64,000 nt of DNA from Pseudomonas sp. MN1F (lineage in GTDB: Bacteria > Pseudomonadota > Gammaproteobacteria > Pseudomonadales > Pseudomonadaceae). The translations under genes and the position numbers were made by a program. The stretch is taken from the NCBI RefSeq assembly GCF_009391885.1, contig NZ_VZII01000002.1, forward strand, positions 35,898 to 99,897, read 5' to 3'. This document shows, piece after piece, positions 1 through 9,696 of this stretch (positions are counted from its first letter, which is position 1; each line of letters opens with the position of its first letter). The notes below the pieces were generated by a model, which saw only the letters and a list, made by a program, of their open reading frames with translations, made no database searches and was not told the origin of the DNA.

Positions 1-951
1 GGTGAATTCGAGTTTTGGTTCGCGATGCTCAAGGTTATCGCGGTGCTAGGGTTCATTGCTCTGGGTGCATTGGCACTGACAGGCGCGCTGCCCGATATTT
101 CAGTTAGCGGTGTGGTCAACCTGAGTCATGAGTTTGGTGGTTTCATGCCCAACGGCATGACCGCTGTCATCGGTGCCATGCTCACCACCGTGTTCAGTTT
201 CATGGGAACCGAAATTGTCACCATTGCCGCCGCCGAGTCGAAAAACCCCTCCAAGCAAATCACCCGTGCCACCAATTCCGTGGTGTGGCGAATGGGGATC
301 TTCTACATCGTCTCGGTGTTCCTGATCATCTCCATCGTGCCCTGGAACGACCCCATGCTGGTGCAGGTCGGCTCCTATCAACGGGCCCTTGAGCTGATGA
401 ACATCCCGCACGCCAAGATGATCGTCGATATCGTCGTGCTGATTGCCGTTGCCAGTTGCCTCAACTCGGCCATCTACACCGCATCGCGCATGGTCTATTC
501 GCTGAGCAAGCGCGGTGACGGCCCTCGCGTTCTGCAGCGCACCTCAGCGGCGGGCGTGCCAGTGATTGCAGTGCTGGCCAGTACCGCAGTGGGCTTCTTG
601 ACCACAGCACTCAATTACTTTGCTCCCGACGAGGTGTTTTCCTTCCTGCTGGCAAGTTCGGGGGCGGTAGCGCTTCTGGTCTATCTGGCAATCGCTGTTT
701 CGCAATTGGTTCTGCGTAAACGGATGGATAGCCAAGGTACTGCGCTGGACTTCAAGATGTGGCTGTTCCCCTGGCTCAGCTACCTGGTCATCTTCTCCAT
801 CATCAGTATCTTGACGATGATGCTGATGATGCCAGGGCATCGAATGGAAGTGGTGGCAACCGGTGCGCTGGCGTTGTCCATCGTCTGCATGAGCGCCATT
901 TTCTCGTCTAGAAGGAGCACTTCGGCCACGGTGGCGAGCAAGCCTGCCTGA
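1..951 (+). CDS. Amino-acid permease, GabP-like (5' end outside window)
   Basis: APC-superfamily inner-membrane permease importing an amino acid or 4-aminobutyrate-like compound. The reading frame is already open at base 1 (GEFEFWFAMLKV just before the first ATG at 25), a segment that lies in the middle of APC permeases, so the true start is upstream and about one third of the protein is missing. Visible parts include a conserved stretch with GTEIVTIAAAES and NPSKQI, then several hydrophobic helices up to a polar tail. A strong terminator follows. The substrate cannot be decided from this fragment; GabP or an aromatic/proline permease are alternatives. Confidence 0.88.
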   Translation, partial: GEFEFWFAMLKVIAVLGFIALGALALTGALPDISVSGVVNLSHEFGGFMPNGMTAVIGAMLTTVFSFMGTEIVTIAAAESKNPSKQITRATNSVVWRMGIFYIVSVFLIISIVPWNDPMLVQVGSYQRALELMNIPHAKMIVDIVVLIAVASCLNSAIYTASRMVYSLSKRGDGPRVLQRTSAAGVPVIAVLASTAVGFLTTALNYFAPDEVFSFLLASSGAVALLVYLAIAVSQLVLRKRMDSQGTALDFKMWLFPWLSYLVIFSIISILTMMLMMPGHRMEVVATGALALSIVCMSAIFSSRRSTSATVASKPA

Positions 952-970
952 CCAGGCCAACTCATTACCC

Positions 971-1004
971 ACCCTGCGAAGGCGTTACTTTCGCAGGGTT
1001 TTTT
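971..1004 (+). terminator. Rho-independent terminator of the permease gene
   Basis: CCCTGCGAA at 972-980 pairs with TTCGCAGGG at 990-998 and is followed directly by a run of T. It lies about 20 bases past the permease stop. Confidence 0.9.
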
Positions 1005-1147
1005 GCTTTTCGCCGGGGCACCTCCCAATGCTAAGGCACTGCGTGTACTATCACTCGGATAAATGCATCAACCTAAACATAATGAATTGCCGATTTACGA
1101 CAAACAGACGCAGAGCACGTCATTTTTGCATTCAAGGAGTCATATTG

Positions 1148-2167
1148 ATGGGTACGTTGAAATCCTCGCCGTCGGCACCGGCATACCCTGTCAATGATGC
1201 CCCGCCGCTGAAGGTCGTCGGTTTCCTGGTCATTCCCAATTTCACCACCATTGGCTTCGCCTCGGCGGTGGAAACCTTGCGCATGGCCAACCTGGCAGCA
1301 CGCAAAACCATGTTCCAGACCCTGATCATTGCAGCCGACATGGAGCCAGTGAGTGCCAGCAACGGCATGCGAATCCTGCCCGATTTCAGTATCAAGGATG
1401 CCCCAAAGCTGGACATGCTGTTCGTGGTGGGCCCAAACCCGATAGTCTCCGACCACAATACCCGCCCCATCCTCAACTGGCTTCGCAAGTTGGCACATGA
1501 CCAGGTACCATTGGGCGGAATTTGCACAGGCAGCCATTTGCTAGCGCGCGCCAATCTGCTCACGGGTTATCGGTGCACCATCCACTGGGAAGATATCGAG
1601 GCGCTAAAAGAGCGATTTCCCGGCATTATCATTTCCAACCAACTGTTCGAGCTTGACCGTGACCGTTTCACGAGCTCCGGCGGCGTGGCCTCCATGGACA
1701 TGATCCTACAACTGATTGCCCGAGAACCTGGCGGACGGGACATTGCCAGTCATGCGGCTGAACTGCTGTTATGTGATCGAGTACGTGGTTCGCAAGAGCG
1801 CCAGCGCGTGCCTTTGCGGCAAAAGCTCGGCACTTCTCAGCCCAAACTCAGTCAGATTGTTACAATCATGGAAGCCAACCTTGAAGACCCGATGACCTTG
1901 GAAGAGCTTGCAGAACTAAATGAGATCTCGGTTCGGCAAATGGAGCGTTTGTTCCACAAGCATCTTCAAAACACACCGAGTCAGTATTACTTGGAACTAC
2001 GCCTGACACGGGCTAGGCAACTATTGCTACACAGTGAATCCCAAGTGCGTGATATCGCCCTCGCCTGTGGTTTCATTTCGCCAGCACACTTCTCAAAGTG
2101 CTACAGTCGTTTCTTTGGTGTCTCACCAATCGGCGAGCGGAAAAAGGTAGTCTCTTCACTTCACTGA
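1148..2167 (+). CDS. AraC-family regulator with class-I amidotransferase-like domain (GlxA/FtrA type)
   Basis: Transcriptional regulator of about 339 residues. The N-terminal two thirds is a DJ-1/PfpI-like ligand domain (VVGFLVIPNFTTIGFASAVETLR; GGICTGSHLLA around the nucleophile-elbow Cys; then SSGGVASMDM). The C-terminal 100 residues hold two AraC helix-turn-helix motifs (MTLEELAELNEISVRQMERL and VRDIALACGFISPAHFSKCY). The ATG at 1148 is chosen because AAGGAG sits 8 bases upstream; a longer frame from 1028 has no such site. Relatives in Pseudomonas control arginine, carnitine or glycine-betaine catabolism (ArgR, CdhR, GbdR). The effector here is unknown. Confidence 0.9.
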   Translation: MGTLKSSPSAPAYPVNDAPPLKVVGFLVIPNFTTIGFASAVETLRMANLAARKTMFQTLIIAADMEPVSASNGMRILPDFSIKDAPKLDMLFVVGPNPIVSDHNTRPILNWLRKLAHDQVPLGGICTGSHLLARANLLTGYRCTIHWEDIEALKERFPGIIISNQLFELDRDRFTSSGGVASMDMILQLIAREPGGRDIASHAAELLLCDRVRGSQERQRVPLRQKLGTSQPKLSQIVTIMEANLEDPMTLEELAELNEISVRQMERLFHKHLQNTPSQYYLELRLTRARQLLLHSESQVRDIALACGFISPAHFSKCYSRFFGVSPIGERKKVVSSLH

Positions 2168-2415
2168 ACAACCCTGTCGTTAGTTTTCGTGGCGCGGCCC
2201 AGGATTTCCTCGCCATGCTCCCCTCAGCTGGCCCGCAATGTGAGGGCATCCAAGTGAATGTGCGCTCCACGAGGGCGCCACCACAATTCTGCAGGGGAAT
2301 CTCGGTCATTCCGCACAGTTTTGGACCATCACTTGGATCTGGCTAGATGTCATGCCATTCAGGACGAAGCGGACTACGCTTGCTACGCAGGCGCGCATTG
2401 ATGATGTTCATGTCA

Positions 2416-3633
2416 TTATTCCTTACCTCGGGCGACAGACATGTGCCATACCATAATAGCGATCGAAGCATTCATACGAAAAAGTGGATCGTCCAGGGAT
2501 TTTCCACTCAGTTGTTCGATGCGCTGGATACGTTGATTGATGGTGTTACGGTGAAGTCCCAGGCGCTGGGCAGCCTTGAGCCCGTTGCCATTTTCCTTGA
2601 GCAAAGCGTCGAGGGTATGCACGAGTACTTTAGGGTGTTTACGGCCGGGCACGAACAACGGGCCGAGTGTCTTTTCGACGAAGTCGTCGATGAGCGTGCG
2701 GTCGACTACCCCCTGCAGCAAACCCAACACGCCCAACTCGTTGAAATCGCAGTAACCGCTCTCCGGGCGCAGTTTCTGCGCCACATTCAGCGCCTGGCGC
2801 GCTTCGTTGAGCACTCGGCGGTAATGACCACAATCTTCAGCAACCCTCGACAGGCCCATGTACATATCCAACTCCCCTGCCACTCCGATCAGTTGCCGAC
2901 GCAACGTGGTCAAGGCTGCCGGCAGGTCATCGGCATCCGCCAGCAGTAGCACGAAGAGGTCGCCCGGCATCTCTACCGTCATCGTTCCCGGGCGGCTGCG
3001 ACCCCAGGCTTCAAGTTGGTCTTCCATGGACTGGCGAGTGGCTTGCCACAGCTGCTCGCCTTGGGCCAAGCCTTGGCGCTCAAACAGCGTCTCGATACCT
3101 GACAAGCGCAGCACGACCAGTCGCCGTGGAATATCAAGCATCAGTTGCAGATGCGCAGCCCGCTGTCGGGCAATGGCCAGACTCGGGTAATCTCCGGTCA
3201 GCAACTGGCCGAGAATGTGGTTACGTGAGCGCCGCACTTGAGTCATATGCATCAGGGCCGTATCGATCAGGTGGGTCACAAACACCAACTTCAGCGGAGA
3301 GGGCTGCTCGATCAGCGACAAGCCCAACTGTTCAGCACGAGCGATCACTGCAGACGGGATGCACTGGGGAAACGGGCCTCCAGTAAGAACCACCATCCCG
3401 GCAATACCCAACACAGCACCAGTCTCGACCAAAGTGAGTAGCTTGCGTTCGTCACATAGGTAATTGATTTCCGAAATAAATACTAGTTCGCCGCCCATTT
3501 TACACGCGGTGATACCCTCATTTCCCGCCACGTAGGACCAGCATACTCGCCGTTGCAAGTAAAGCTCGCCTGCACGGACCCTCATGTCTTCCAAGCCGGG
3601 CAGGTTCAGGACCTCACTCAGAGTCAAGCTCAT
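2416..3633 (-). CDS. PucR-family transcriptional regulator
   Basis: About 405 residues. The N-terminal third is the PucR sensory domain (starts LTLSEVLNLPGLEDMRVRAG, later TGGPFPQCIPSAVIARAEQ). The C-terminus carries the helix-turn-helix typical of PucR/CdaR proteins (LLKENGNGLKAAQRLGLHRN followed by TINQRIQRIE). Members activate purine, amine or amino-acid catabolic genes and usually sit beside their targets; the neighbouring permease and AraC regulator suggest an amino-acid or amine catabolic locus, which is inference. The gene converges on the AraC gene across 248 bases in which I see nothing else. Confidence 0.9.
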   Translation of the reverse strand: MSLTLSEVLNLPGLEDMRVRAGELYLQRRVCWSYVAGNEGITACKMGGELVFISEINYLCDERKLLTLVETGAVLGIAGMVVLTGGPFPQCIPSAVIARAEQLGLSLIEQPSPLKLVFVTHLIDTALMHMTQVRRSRNHILGQLLTGDYPSLAIARQRAAHLQLMLDIPRRLVVLRLSGIETLFERQGLAQGEQLWQATRQSMEDQLEAWGRSRPGTMTVEMPGDLFVLLLADADDLPAALTTLRRQLIGVAGELDMYMGLSRVAEDCGHYRRVLNEARQALNVAQKLRPESGYCDFNELGVLGLLQGVVDRTLIDDFVEKTLGPLFVPGRKHPKVLVHTLDALLKENGNGLKAAQRLGLHRNTINQRIQRIEQLSGKSLDDPLFRMNASIAIMVWHMSVARGKE

Positions 3634-4098
3634 GGCTCGACACCCGCCAGGCTCTGCATCTGACGCCCTCTAACTGGCTCGCACATGAGAATGTCGGGCT
3701 GTACCATGGCGTCACTGCTCGCCGAAGATATCAACTTTAGAAATTGAAAGGACATGCCAGTACTGCTCCTACGCCATGACCGAATTGCGCATGCGGTTAA
3801 GTCTCAGCAAGTTCATCGACGACCATGCCGGGGACTTGTAATAGAGATGCTACCTGAAATCGTTCATGATCACTCCCTCAAACGGCGAGATGACTGCGAT
3901 CAACAGCACCAAGTATCGAGATGCCCTCCCGTACATTCCATCTACTCTCACGACTTTGGAGATAATCCCATCAAGCTTCATGCACTCGACGACCACGCGG
4001 ACGTATGACCAAGTTTCCGGTGGAGTGATGCTCACCCCCTATCCAAACGTTACAGCTTAGTGCTCGCTTTCTCTACGATCTCTTAGCAACATCTACGT
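3634..4098. other. Gap without a supported gene
   Basis: Short open frames occur on both strands but none has recognisable protein sequence or a convincing ribosome binding site. The stretch lies between the intact PucR gene and two gene relics and may itself be decayed sequence. Confidence 0.5.
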
Positions 4099-4373
4099 GA
4101 GCAACCGAGCGGCCTCGCCCTGCTGGTGCTCAACACTGCCCGGTATCAAGCGACATCACTGACCGTGCCCGCCGCCGCACGCCGCTACACCTTGCAAGCA
4201 ACCAACGCTGACCGACAAAACGGTGACGTTCAATGGCAGACTCCTAAAGCTCGGCACCAACGATGAAATGCCGACAATGGACTTTGTGCCGACCAAAGCC
4301 GGCAAACTGGCCCTCGAGTCGGCAAGCGATACTTTCCTGAGCCTGCCATCCGCTGGAAATGAGACCTGCAATT
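4099..4373 (+). pseudogene. C-terminal relic of a glycoside-hydrolase-like gene (GH79-type tail)
   Basis: Two frames read through a protein tail: EQPSGLALLVLNTARYQATS in the first, then after a one-base shift near 4205 LTDKTVTFNGRLLKLG with AGKLALESASDTFLSLPSAG ending in NETC. The pattern NGR-x-L, a proline-rich middle and a closing F-x-x-x-P-x-AGN-x-x-C resembles the C-terminal beta-domain of GH79-like (heparanase-type) hydrolases. The family call is from memory of the pattern and is tentative. It has no start, carries a frameshift, and runs straight into LysR sequence. Confidence 0.4.
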
Positions 4374-4376
4374 ACA

Positions 4377-4997
4377 TTAGCCCTGAATTGGCCGGCCTCT
4401 TTCGGCCGTCTGGTGGTCATCCCGGCACTGCCCACCTTTTACCAAATCTACCACGAGATCACGCTGGAGATCGGCATCGGTGACCGAATGATTGATCTGG
4501 TACAAGAAGGCGTCGATTGTGTGGTCAGAGTCGGCGAACTGTCGGACTCAACCTTGGTCGCGCACCCTTTGCCCCCGTTGCGCCAGGTCACCTGCGGTAG
4601 TACCGACTATGTGGCCCGTTATTGCCTTCCCTCCAAGCTCGAACAACTCGAAGGGCAGCGTTGCGTGGACTACCTATCGGCCACCACCGGCAAGCTGCAA
4701 CCTTTGGAGTTCTGCGTCCACGGCCAGGTGTTGCTTCGCACCCTGCCAGCCAGCCTGGCGGTCAACAATGAAGAATCTTATGTGGCTGCCTGCGAGGCTA
4801 ACTTCGGCCTCGTCCAAGTCCCTTATTACCATGTCGCCCGTCAACTGGAACACGGGAGCTTGATCGAAGTACTGCCCCAGCATCGACCGCCGGATTTACC
4901 CATCACCATCCTCTACCCCCACCATCGACGTCTAACGCCACGCTTGCGGGTGTTTATCGACTGGCTGGATGCGCAGTGCAGAAACCCAAACATTTGA
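4377..4997 (+). pseudogene. LysR-family regulator relic, effector domain only
   Basis: About 205 residues matching the substrate-binding half of CrgA-type LysR regulators: GRLVVIPALPTFYQIYHEIT, then IGDRMIDLVQEGVDCVVRVG, and a normal C-terminus. The DNA-binding N-terminal third (about 90 residues with the winged helix) is absent, and the upstream sequence belongs to the glycoside-hydrolase relic. A deletion joining the two relics is the simplest explanation. Not expected to act as a repressor or activator. Confidence 0.8.
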
Positions 4998-5460
4998 ATA
5001 CAACCTCAGGCGTGGTGATCAGTCAGTACGGTGCGATCTACTGAAAGCCTGCTGCTTTCGGTGCGAATGATCCTGTGTGACTGGATAGGAAGTCGAATCA
5101 AGGCTTGCCACCTGAAATCACATCCAGCGAGCCCGCAATCTTAATCTGCTGGTGCGAGTATCGGTGCTCGCTAGTCGTTTCACATCTGAAGCAGGTAGAG
5201 GTTTGTGCGAACATCGTGAAATCTCAAAAAGCAGTAGGATGGGATAGCGTAGGAACTGTGAAATACAATGACTGTTATAAAATATCAGACGTATCAACTT
5301 ATTGCGGGACGAACGGAAGCGGAGTTATTGCGCTGAAATTCAGTAGAGATAACGCAAATGGCAGCACAACACCTTAAAGCTCTTGACCAAACCGACTAGC
5401 AAGGCGGTTTTTATTAGACCAAAGTATTATTGCCTTGGGTAAAGAATTATTTTTAGTGTC
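4998..5460. other. AT-rich gap with one doubtful small frame
   Basis: From about 5200 base composition turns sharply AT-rich. A 90-codon frame at 5105-5377 (contains SQKAVGWDSVGTVKYNDCYK) could be a decayed or orphan gene but has no clear ribosome binding site. AAACCG (5389-5394) and CGGTTT (5405-5410) can form a short hairpin followed by T residues, a possible weak terminator. Confidence 0.4.
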
Positions 5461-5763
5461 GTGAAACACCAAAAGCAGGAAGCAAAGGATGCGACAGAAA
5501 TTATCGAAATCCATAGCATTTCATCGGTTCAGGACTGGTATTTCGACTTGGACAGTGGAAATGACCCAAACGATTATAAGGGAATTGTCTGCTTGGCGTT
5601 AGTCACCACTATGGATCTCGACGATGAAGACCATAGGATAGAAAAGAAAATTGTCCCGGTAGAATCACAAGACTTTTATGCTTTTCGAGTCGGAGAGATT
5701 TACCAACTAAAATGTGAGGCTCTGGTCAGAGGGAATCACATTCGAATGCGCAATCCAAAATGA
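5461..5763 (+). CDS. Hypothetical protein, AT-rich orphan
   Basis: About 100 residues from a GTG start, acidic (DLDSGNDPNDYKG, TMDLDDEDHR), no signal peptide or membrane segment. I do not recognise a family. Its stop overlaps the start of the next frame (AATGA), suggesting an operon of small genes. The size, composition and setting would fit an immunity-type or island orphan protein, but nothing in the sequence shows that. Confidence 0.5.
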   Translation: MKHQKQEAKDATEIIEIHSISSVQDWYFDLDSGNDPNDYKGIVCLALVTTMDLDDEDHRIEKKIVPVESQDFYAFRVGEIYQLKCEALVRGNHIRMRNPK

Positions 5764-5948
5764 TACGCGCTTTGCGCCGTGTTGGTTGGAATACCAATGG
5801 CGCATTCCAGAGCAAAATTTTAAGTGCATATGTGAACAGCCTTTGCCAAGATGTTCCCTCACGGGCTATTATCCCTGATATAGTTAAATTCCAACTTTTG
5901 TCTCACCAAGACTTTCGTGCGATGGCAAATAAATTGACAGCCTTGTAG
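5760..5948 (+). CDS. Small hypothetical protein
   Basis: 62 residues, ATG overlapping the preceding stop. No recognisable domain. Kept because of translational-coupling-type overlap and similar base composition to its neighbours; it may be a fragment rather than a full gene. Confidence 0.35.
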   Translation: MIRALRRVGWNTNGAFQSKILSAYVNSLCQDVPSRAIIPDIVKFQLLSHQDFRAMANKLTAL

Positions 5949-5985
5949 GTTGTGTATATGCTTGGGAAAAGAGGAGTGCGTGGCA

Positions 5986-6303
5986 ATGGATAAAGCAAAG
6001 GATTATGAAGGCGCAGTCATTCAGATCAATAATTCAATTCGTGAATTAGAAAAGATAATTCTATCCGACCGAATCGAAGGGGTTAAAGTCTTAGAGTTTT
6101 TCCTTTCTTTCAATCCTGCAATATTTAATCAAGACGATTTGAGCATTAAAATGGATGCATGGCGATTTCTTGATGGGCATTGCAAAGCTCATGCACGCCT
6201 GATTGTTGAACAAAGCATATCCTTTGATATACCCATCTGGAAAACCTATCGGGAGAAAATCCAAAAGGTGATTGACCTTAGAAGAGAAGTTTTCTCGGTC
6301 TAA
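5986..6303 (+). CDS. Hypothetical helical protein, AT-rich orphan
   Basis: About 105 residues (MDKAKDYEGAVIQINNSIRE...). The ATG at 5986 is preferred to an upstream alternative because GAGGAG lies just before it. Predicted mostly helical by eye, no cysteine pairs, no membrane segment. Family unknown. Third of three small genes in the same direction in AT-rich DNA. Confidence 0.55.
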   Translation: MDKAKDYEGAVIQINNSIRELEKIILSDRIEGVKVLEFFLSFNPAIFNQDDLSIKMDAWRFLDGHCKAHARLIVEQSISFDIPIWKTYREKIQKVIDLRREVFSV

Positions 6304-6362
6304 GCAAAATTATTGGATTAGGAGGAGAAGGATTCGCCAAGATGCTCCCCTTACGGGGTTGT

Positions 6363-6941
6363 TTAACCAAAGGCAAAAGCATCATCCTCTCCAGTGTAGA
6401 ACATCCCTCGGGCCATTTCTGGTGGGATTTCTATTTGCTGTTCAGTTCGTAGCAGGGACTGCTGAAAATCAGCCAGTAGTTTAGGCGCAACCAAAACCTT
6501 ACCTATTGTTATATTCGACCTCCTATGATTATCCCAATGCCATTCTACCAATTTATTCAACGAAAACTCATGCTTTTTGAAACTGAGAGTAGATTCTTCG
6601 TTTTCACCACCGAACTACATACGCTGAAGAGCATTTAGGTTTTTACTAAACTGACGACCATGAACAAATTTATCAAATACTACGGCAAGGGCAGGAAGAT
6701 CATCAACCTGATAGCAAAAGAAGCATGCACTTACACGGTCTAATTTGAGATCACCAAGATAGTACTGATTGGTTATACCACTATAAGAGAGACTTTTTCG
6801 CTCCCATTCACCAGCGTAACCCTCCCAAAAACTATCATTTTCAATACGATAAATATCAAAGCCCTGCTTTATAGTCAGCCTGGTCTGCATTTCGCTTTTT
6901 AGTCCCTTGTTAAGGGTGAGATTGTAGATTTTAAATGTCAT
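6363..6941 (-). pseudogene. Hypothetical gene interrupted by an in-frame TAG
   Basis: Reading on the minus strand from 6941, a frame runs MTFKIYNLTLNKGLKSEMQT ... NALQRM to a TAG at 6617-6615, then continues in the same frame without another stop as FGGENEESTLSFKKHEFSLN ... GEDDAFAFG to a TAA at 6365-6363. Both halves have the same composition and protein-like content, so this looks like one gene of about 191 codons plus a single nonsense mutation. Family not recognised. The upstream half alone would give a 108-residue product. Confidence 0.6.
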
Positions 6942-7127
6942 GTAATGCCTAATATTGTTGTTTTTATATCGTAAAACTTAAAGTTAAAAAATCAAGAGCA
7001 AGACAATGATTTAATGGTCTTTCGGTGCTGGAAATTGCAAGAGCAAAACCATGTCTAAAAGGCAGATTCAAATAATACTTACAACCCCCTCACCGCAGTA
7101 TCCCCTTAGATAACAGGACGAAGTAGT

Positions 7128-7655
7128 TCACCCTACTTGCAACCCCCAAGCTTGCTGCCTTTGTAACTTCTTACGCTTGCAATAAGTCGTTTTGCCTATT
7201 CCTAACTTTTCCCATGGCTTAGTTCGAGCATCACTATTCTTCTGTTCACTCGCTCCACGCTGCCTGCGCTCCCATATTTTCCTTTCTTTTCCTCGGCGTG
7301 CTCTTTCCACTGGATCAATGATAGTAATCATGTGTTGTTGTTCCTCCGGCGTGATATTGAAAGCACGTATCAGCGTTGAATTACGGGGAGTGTAGAGTGG
7401 CTTATAGCTTTCCCCATTAAACTCGACCTTCTCACCTCTGCAATGCTGACAGACCTTCTCAAACACGGTTCCAAGCGCCGCTTCTTCCCAATCACCATTG
7501 GGGAAGAACCTCTCTGCTACGGCTTTGGCCTCAACCCAAAAGTTCATACTGTTGACCTGGAAGCTCATACCCATGAAATTGAGTGACCAGAACAGGAACA
7601 GCATGCGCTGTCCTTCCTGAACGCCACCACGGAGGCTCGCCAAGGTGCGAAGGTC
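7128..7655 (-). pseudogene. Replication-protein gene, 3' part only, cut by IS66
   Basis: About 175 codons open right up to the IS66 end (DLRTLASLRGGVQEGQRMLF ... FNGESYKPLYTPRNSTLIRA ... ITPEEQQHM ... KLGIGKTTYCKRKK). The combination of an EGQR-x(4)-FW-x-LNF stretch, a TPRN-x-TLI motif, a basic EERKR-like segment and a final helix-turn-helix resembles the C-terminal half of phage/plasmid-type replication proteins found in islands; this match is from memory. The N-terminal catalytic part is missing: the frame ends at the insertion-sequence boundary and the sequence on the other side of the IS does not continue it. Confidence 0.55.
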
Positions 7656-7701
7656 TGTAACCGATCCATGAACCCCACCTACCGCAAGGTGGAAGCCAAG
7701 G

Positions 7702-9233
7702 TTACCGTGGCATCTCTGGCGAACAGTTCCATGGCAGCAGCGCTTCGTAGTCTGCTACTGACGACGCATGCGGCAGTCGCTCAAGTACGTGGCGCAGCCA
7801 CGTATAGGACTCTTGGCCGTTGATCTTGGCGGTTTCGACCAAGCTGTAGATCTGCGCGCTGGCCGTGGCTCCCTTGGGCGTGTCACTGAACAGCCAAGCC
7901 TTGCGCCCGATCACAAACGGCTTTATGGCCCGCTCTGCCAGGTTGTTGTCGATCGGCAGGTGGCCCGCCTCGACGTAGCGTTCCAGGCGGTTCCAATTGT
8001 TTGCCAGATAATGCAACGCCTTGCCCAGTACGCTTTGCGGTGTCACTTGCGAGTGCGTCTTGTCGAGCCAACTTTTCAACTGCTCAAGGATCGGCAGGCT
8101 TCGTTCCTGACGACCGATAAATCGATGTTCATCGCTGGCATCCTTGAGGTCGCGTTCGATGCCATACAGTTTGTTGATCATCGTCAGCTCAACATCGGCG
8201 CGACCGGTCTTGCCCTTGGGCTGCACCTTCTGCGCTTCGACGAATTTACGCCGGGCATGCGCCATGCACGCCAGTCGTTCAACACCCGGCTGTAGCGCCA
8301 ACGCGTTGTAGCCAGCGTAATCATCGGTCATCACGCAGCCGCGATAGCCCTCCAGCAGGCGCAGCGACACCTCCTGCGCGCGACTGGTGGTGTAATCGAA
8401 CAGCACGACTTGTCGATCAGGCGGGCCACTGGCCTGCACCCACATCCAGGATTGACTGGTCGGATCACGATCCGGCTCTTTGAGCACCTGCACTCTAGTT
8501 TCGTCGCAATGGATCACCGGGCTTTCCAGCAAGCGGTCACGCATCAGGTTCAGCAATGGCTGAACGTGTTCGCTGCACTGGATGACCCAGCGGGCCAGGG
8601 TTTGCCGGGGAATCTCGATACCATGTCGGCTCAGCACCGTCTCGAAGCGGTGCAACGGTAGGCCATCGACGTACTTGGTGGTCAGCAACATGGCCAGCAC
8701 GCTGGGACTGGCCATGCTCTTTTCGATCAATTGCGCCGGCTTGCCAGCGGTGAACGGCGCAGTTTCGCAACCACGGCAGCCATAGACTTTGCGTACGTGT
8801 TTGAGCACACGGATCTGCATCGGCACGATGTCGAGCTGTTCGCTGGTTTGCTCGCCAATCACGTGTTTGCGGCAACCACAGGCGCAAGTCAGTTCGTGAT
8901 CGGGCAAGTCATGAATGACTTCAATACGTGGTAGGTCAGCCGACAGGGGTTTGCGTTTGCCACGCGGCTCGGTCGGGGCAACAACGTCTTCGTCGGCATC
9001 ATCAGCGGCAGGTACCCACTGGCTTTCAGGTTCGTTAAACAACGCCAGTTGGGGTGTGTTGGACTCGACGGTTTGCTCGACTTGCGATTGAACAGTCGGT
9101 CGCGCAGCAGCTTGACCTGTTCTTTAAGATCGACGATCTGGCCTTTATCGACCGTGCGCTCGGCCAACAACTGCGCAAGCAGTTGTTTGAGCGCGGCAGG
9201 GTCGTCAGGAAGGTCATCGGGCACTGAAATCAT
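7702..9233 (-). pseudogene. tnpC: IS66 transposase TnpC, frameshifted
   Basis: DDE transposase of IS66 elements. The N-terminal coiled segment ([17 protein letters not shown]) is read from 9233; near 9077-9083 the frame slips and the protein continues one frame over as [20 protein letters not shown], then the zinc-binding domain ([13 protein letters not shown]), the catalytic core ([24 protein letters not shown]) and the family C-terminus ([20 protein letters not shown]). One base deleted at that point accounts for the break. Family length is about 510 residues, matching the sum of both pieces. Confidence 0.88.
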
Positions 9234-9251
9234 GGCCCGGATTATACCGGC

Positions 9252-9611
9252 TCAAGCGACGAAACGGGGTGTCAAAACCTGATGCGGACGGTTGCGCCAG
9301 AGATCGAAACCGTCGAGTAGCCAATTCAGTTCCTGGACGGTCAGAATGATAGCTTCGTCGGTGGCGTCGGGGGAGGTTTTGAAACGCTCGGCTTCGAGGC
9401 GCTTGAGCCAAAGGCAGAAGCCGTTGCGCTCCCAGTACAACACCTTAATGCGGTTGCGGGCTTTATTGAGGAAGACGAAAAGTACCGGGTCGAACACGGC
9501 GACTTTGATATCCAGTTCGACCAGGGCAGTGAGCCCGTCGATGGACTTTCGAAAGTCCACGGACTTGGGATAGAGGTAGACTTTTTCGACTTTGCTGTCG
9601 GGACGCATCAT
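9252..9611 (-). CDS. tnpB: IS66 accessory protein TnpB (Orf2)
   Basis: 119 residues with the family signature VYLYPKSVDFRKSIDGLTAL and VLYWERNGFCLWLKRLE. It is needed with TnpC for IS66 transposition; its own role is not well defined. Full length and intact. Its start lies only about 85 bases from the IS end, leaving no room for the tnpA of larger IS66 members. Confidence 0.92.
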   Translation of the reverse strand: MMRPDSKVEKVYLYPKSVDFRKSIDGLTALVELDIKVAVFDPVLFVFLNKARNRIKVLYWERNGFCLWLKRLEAERFKTSPDATDEAIILTVQELNWLLDGFDLWRNRPHQVLTPRFVA

Positions 9612-9696
9612 GGTGGGCTGGCTCCAGAAAGAAATCGGGAGCGCAGCATCGTGAATCAGGTGGACACTTGGAATGTGGGGATGATGGATCCCTTAC

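Larger units (their letters stand above)
7657..9696 (-). mobile_element. IS66-family insertion sequence (tnpB and frameshifted tnpC)
   Basis: About 2.04 kb. The ends form an imperfect inverted repeat: GTAACCGATCCATGAACCCC at 7657 against GTAAGGGATCCATCATCCCC read inward from 9696 (about 21 of 27 identical over the longer match). It holds tnpB and tnpC but no tnpA. The flanking octamers (GAAGGTCT on the left, ATTTGTCC on the right) do not match, so there is no target duplication. Together with the truncated replication gene and half-hairpin at the two borders, this points to a deletion or recombination next to the element. tnpC carries a frameshift, so it is probably inactive. Confidence 0.85.
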
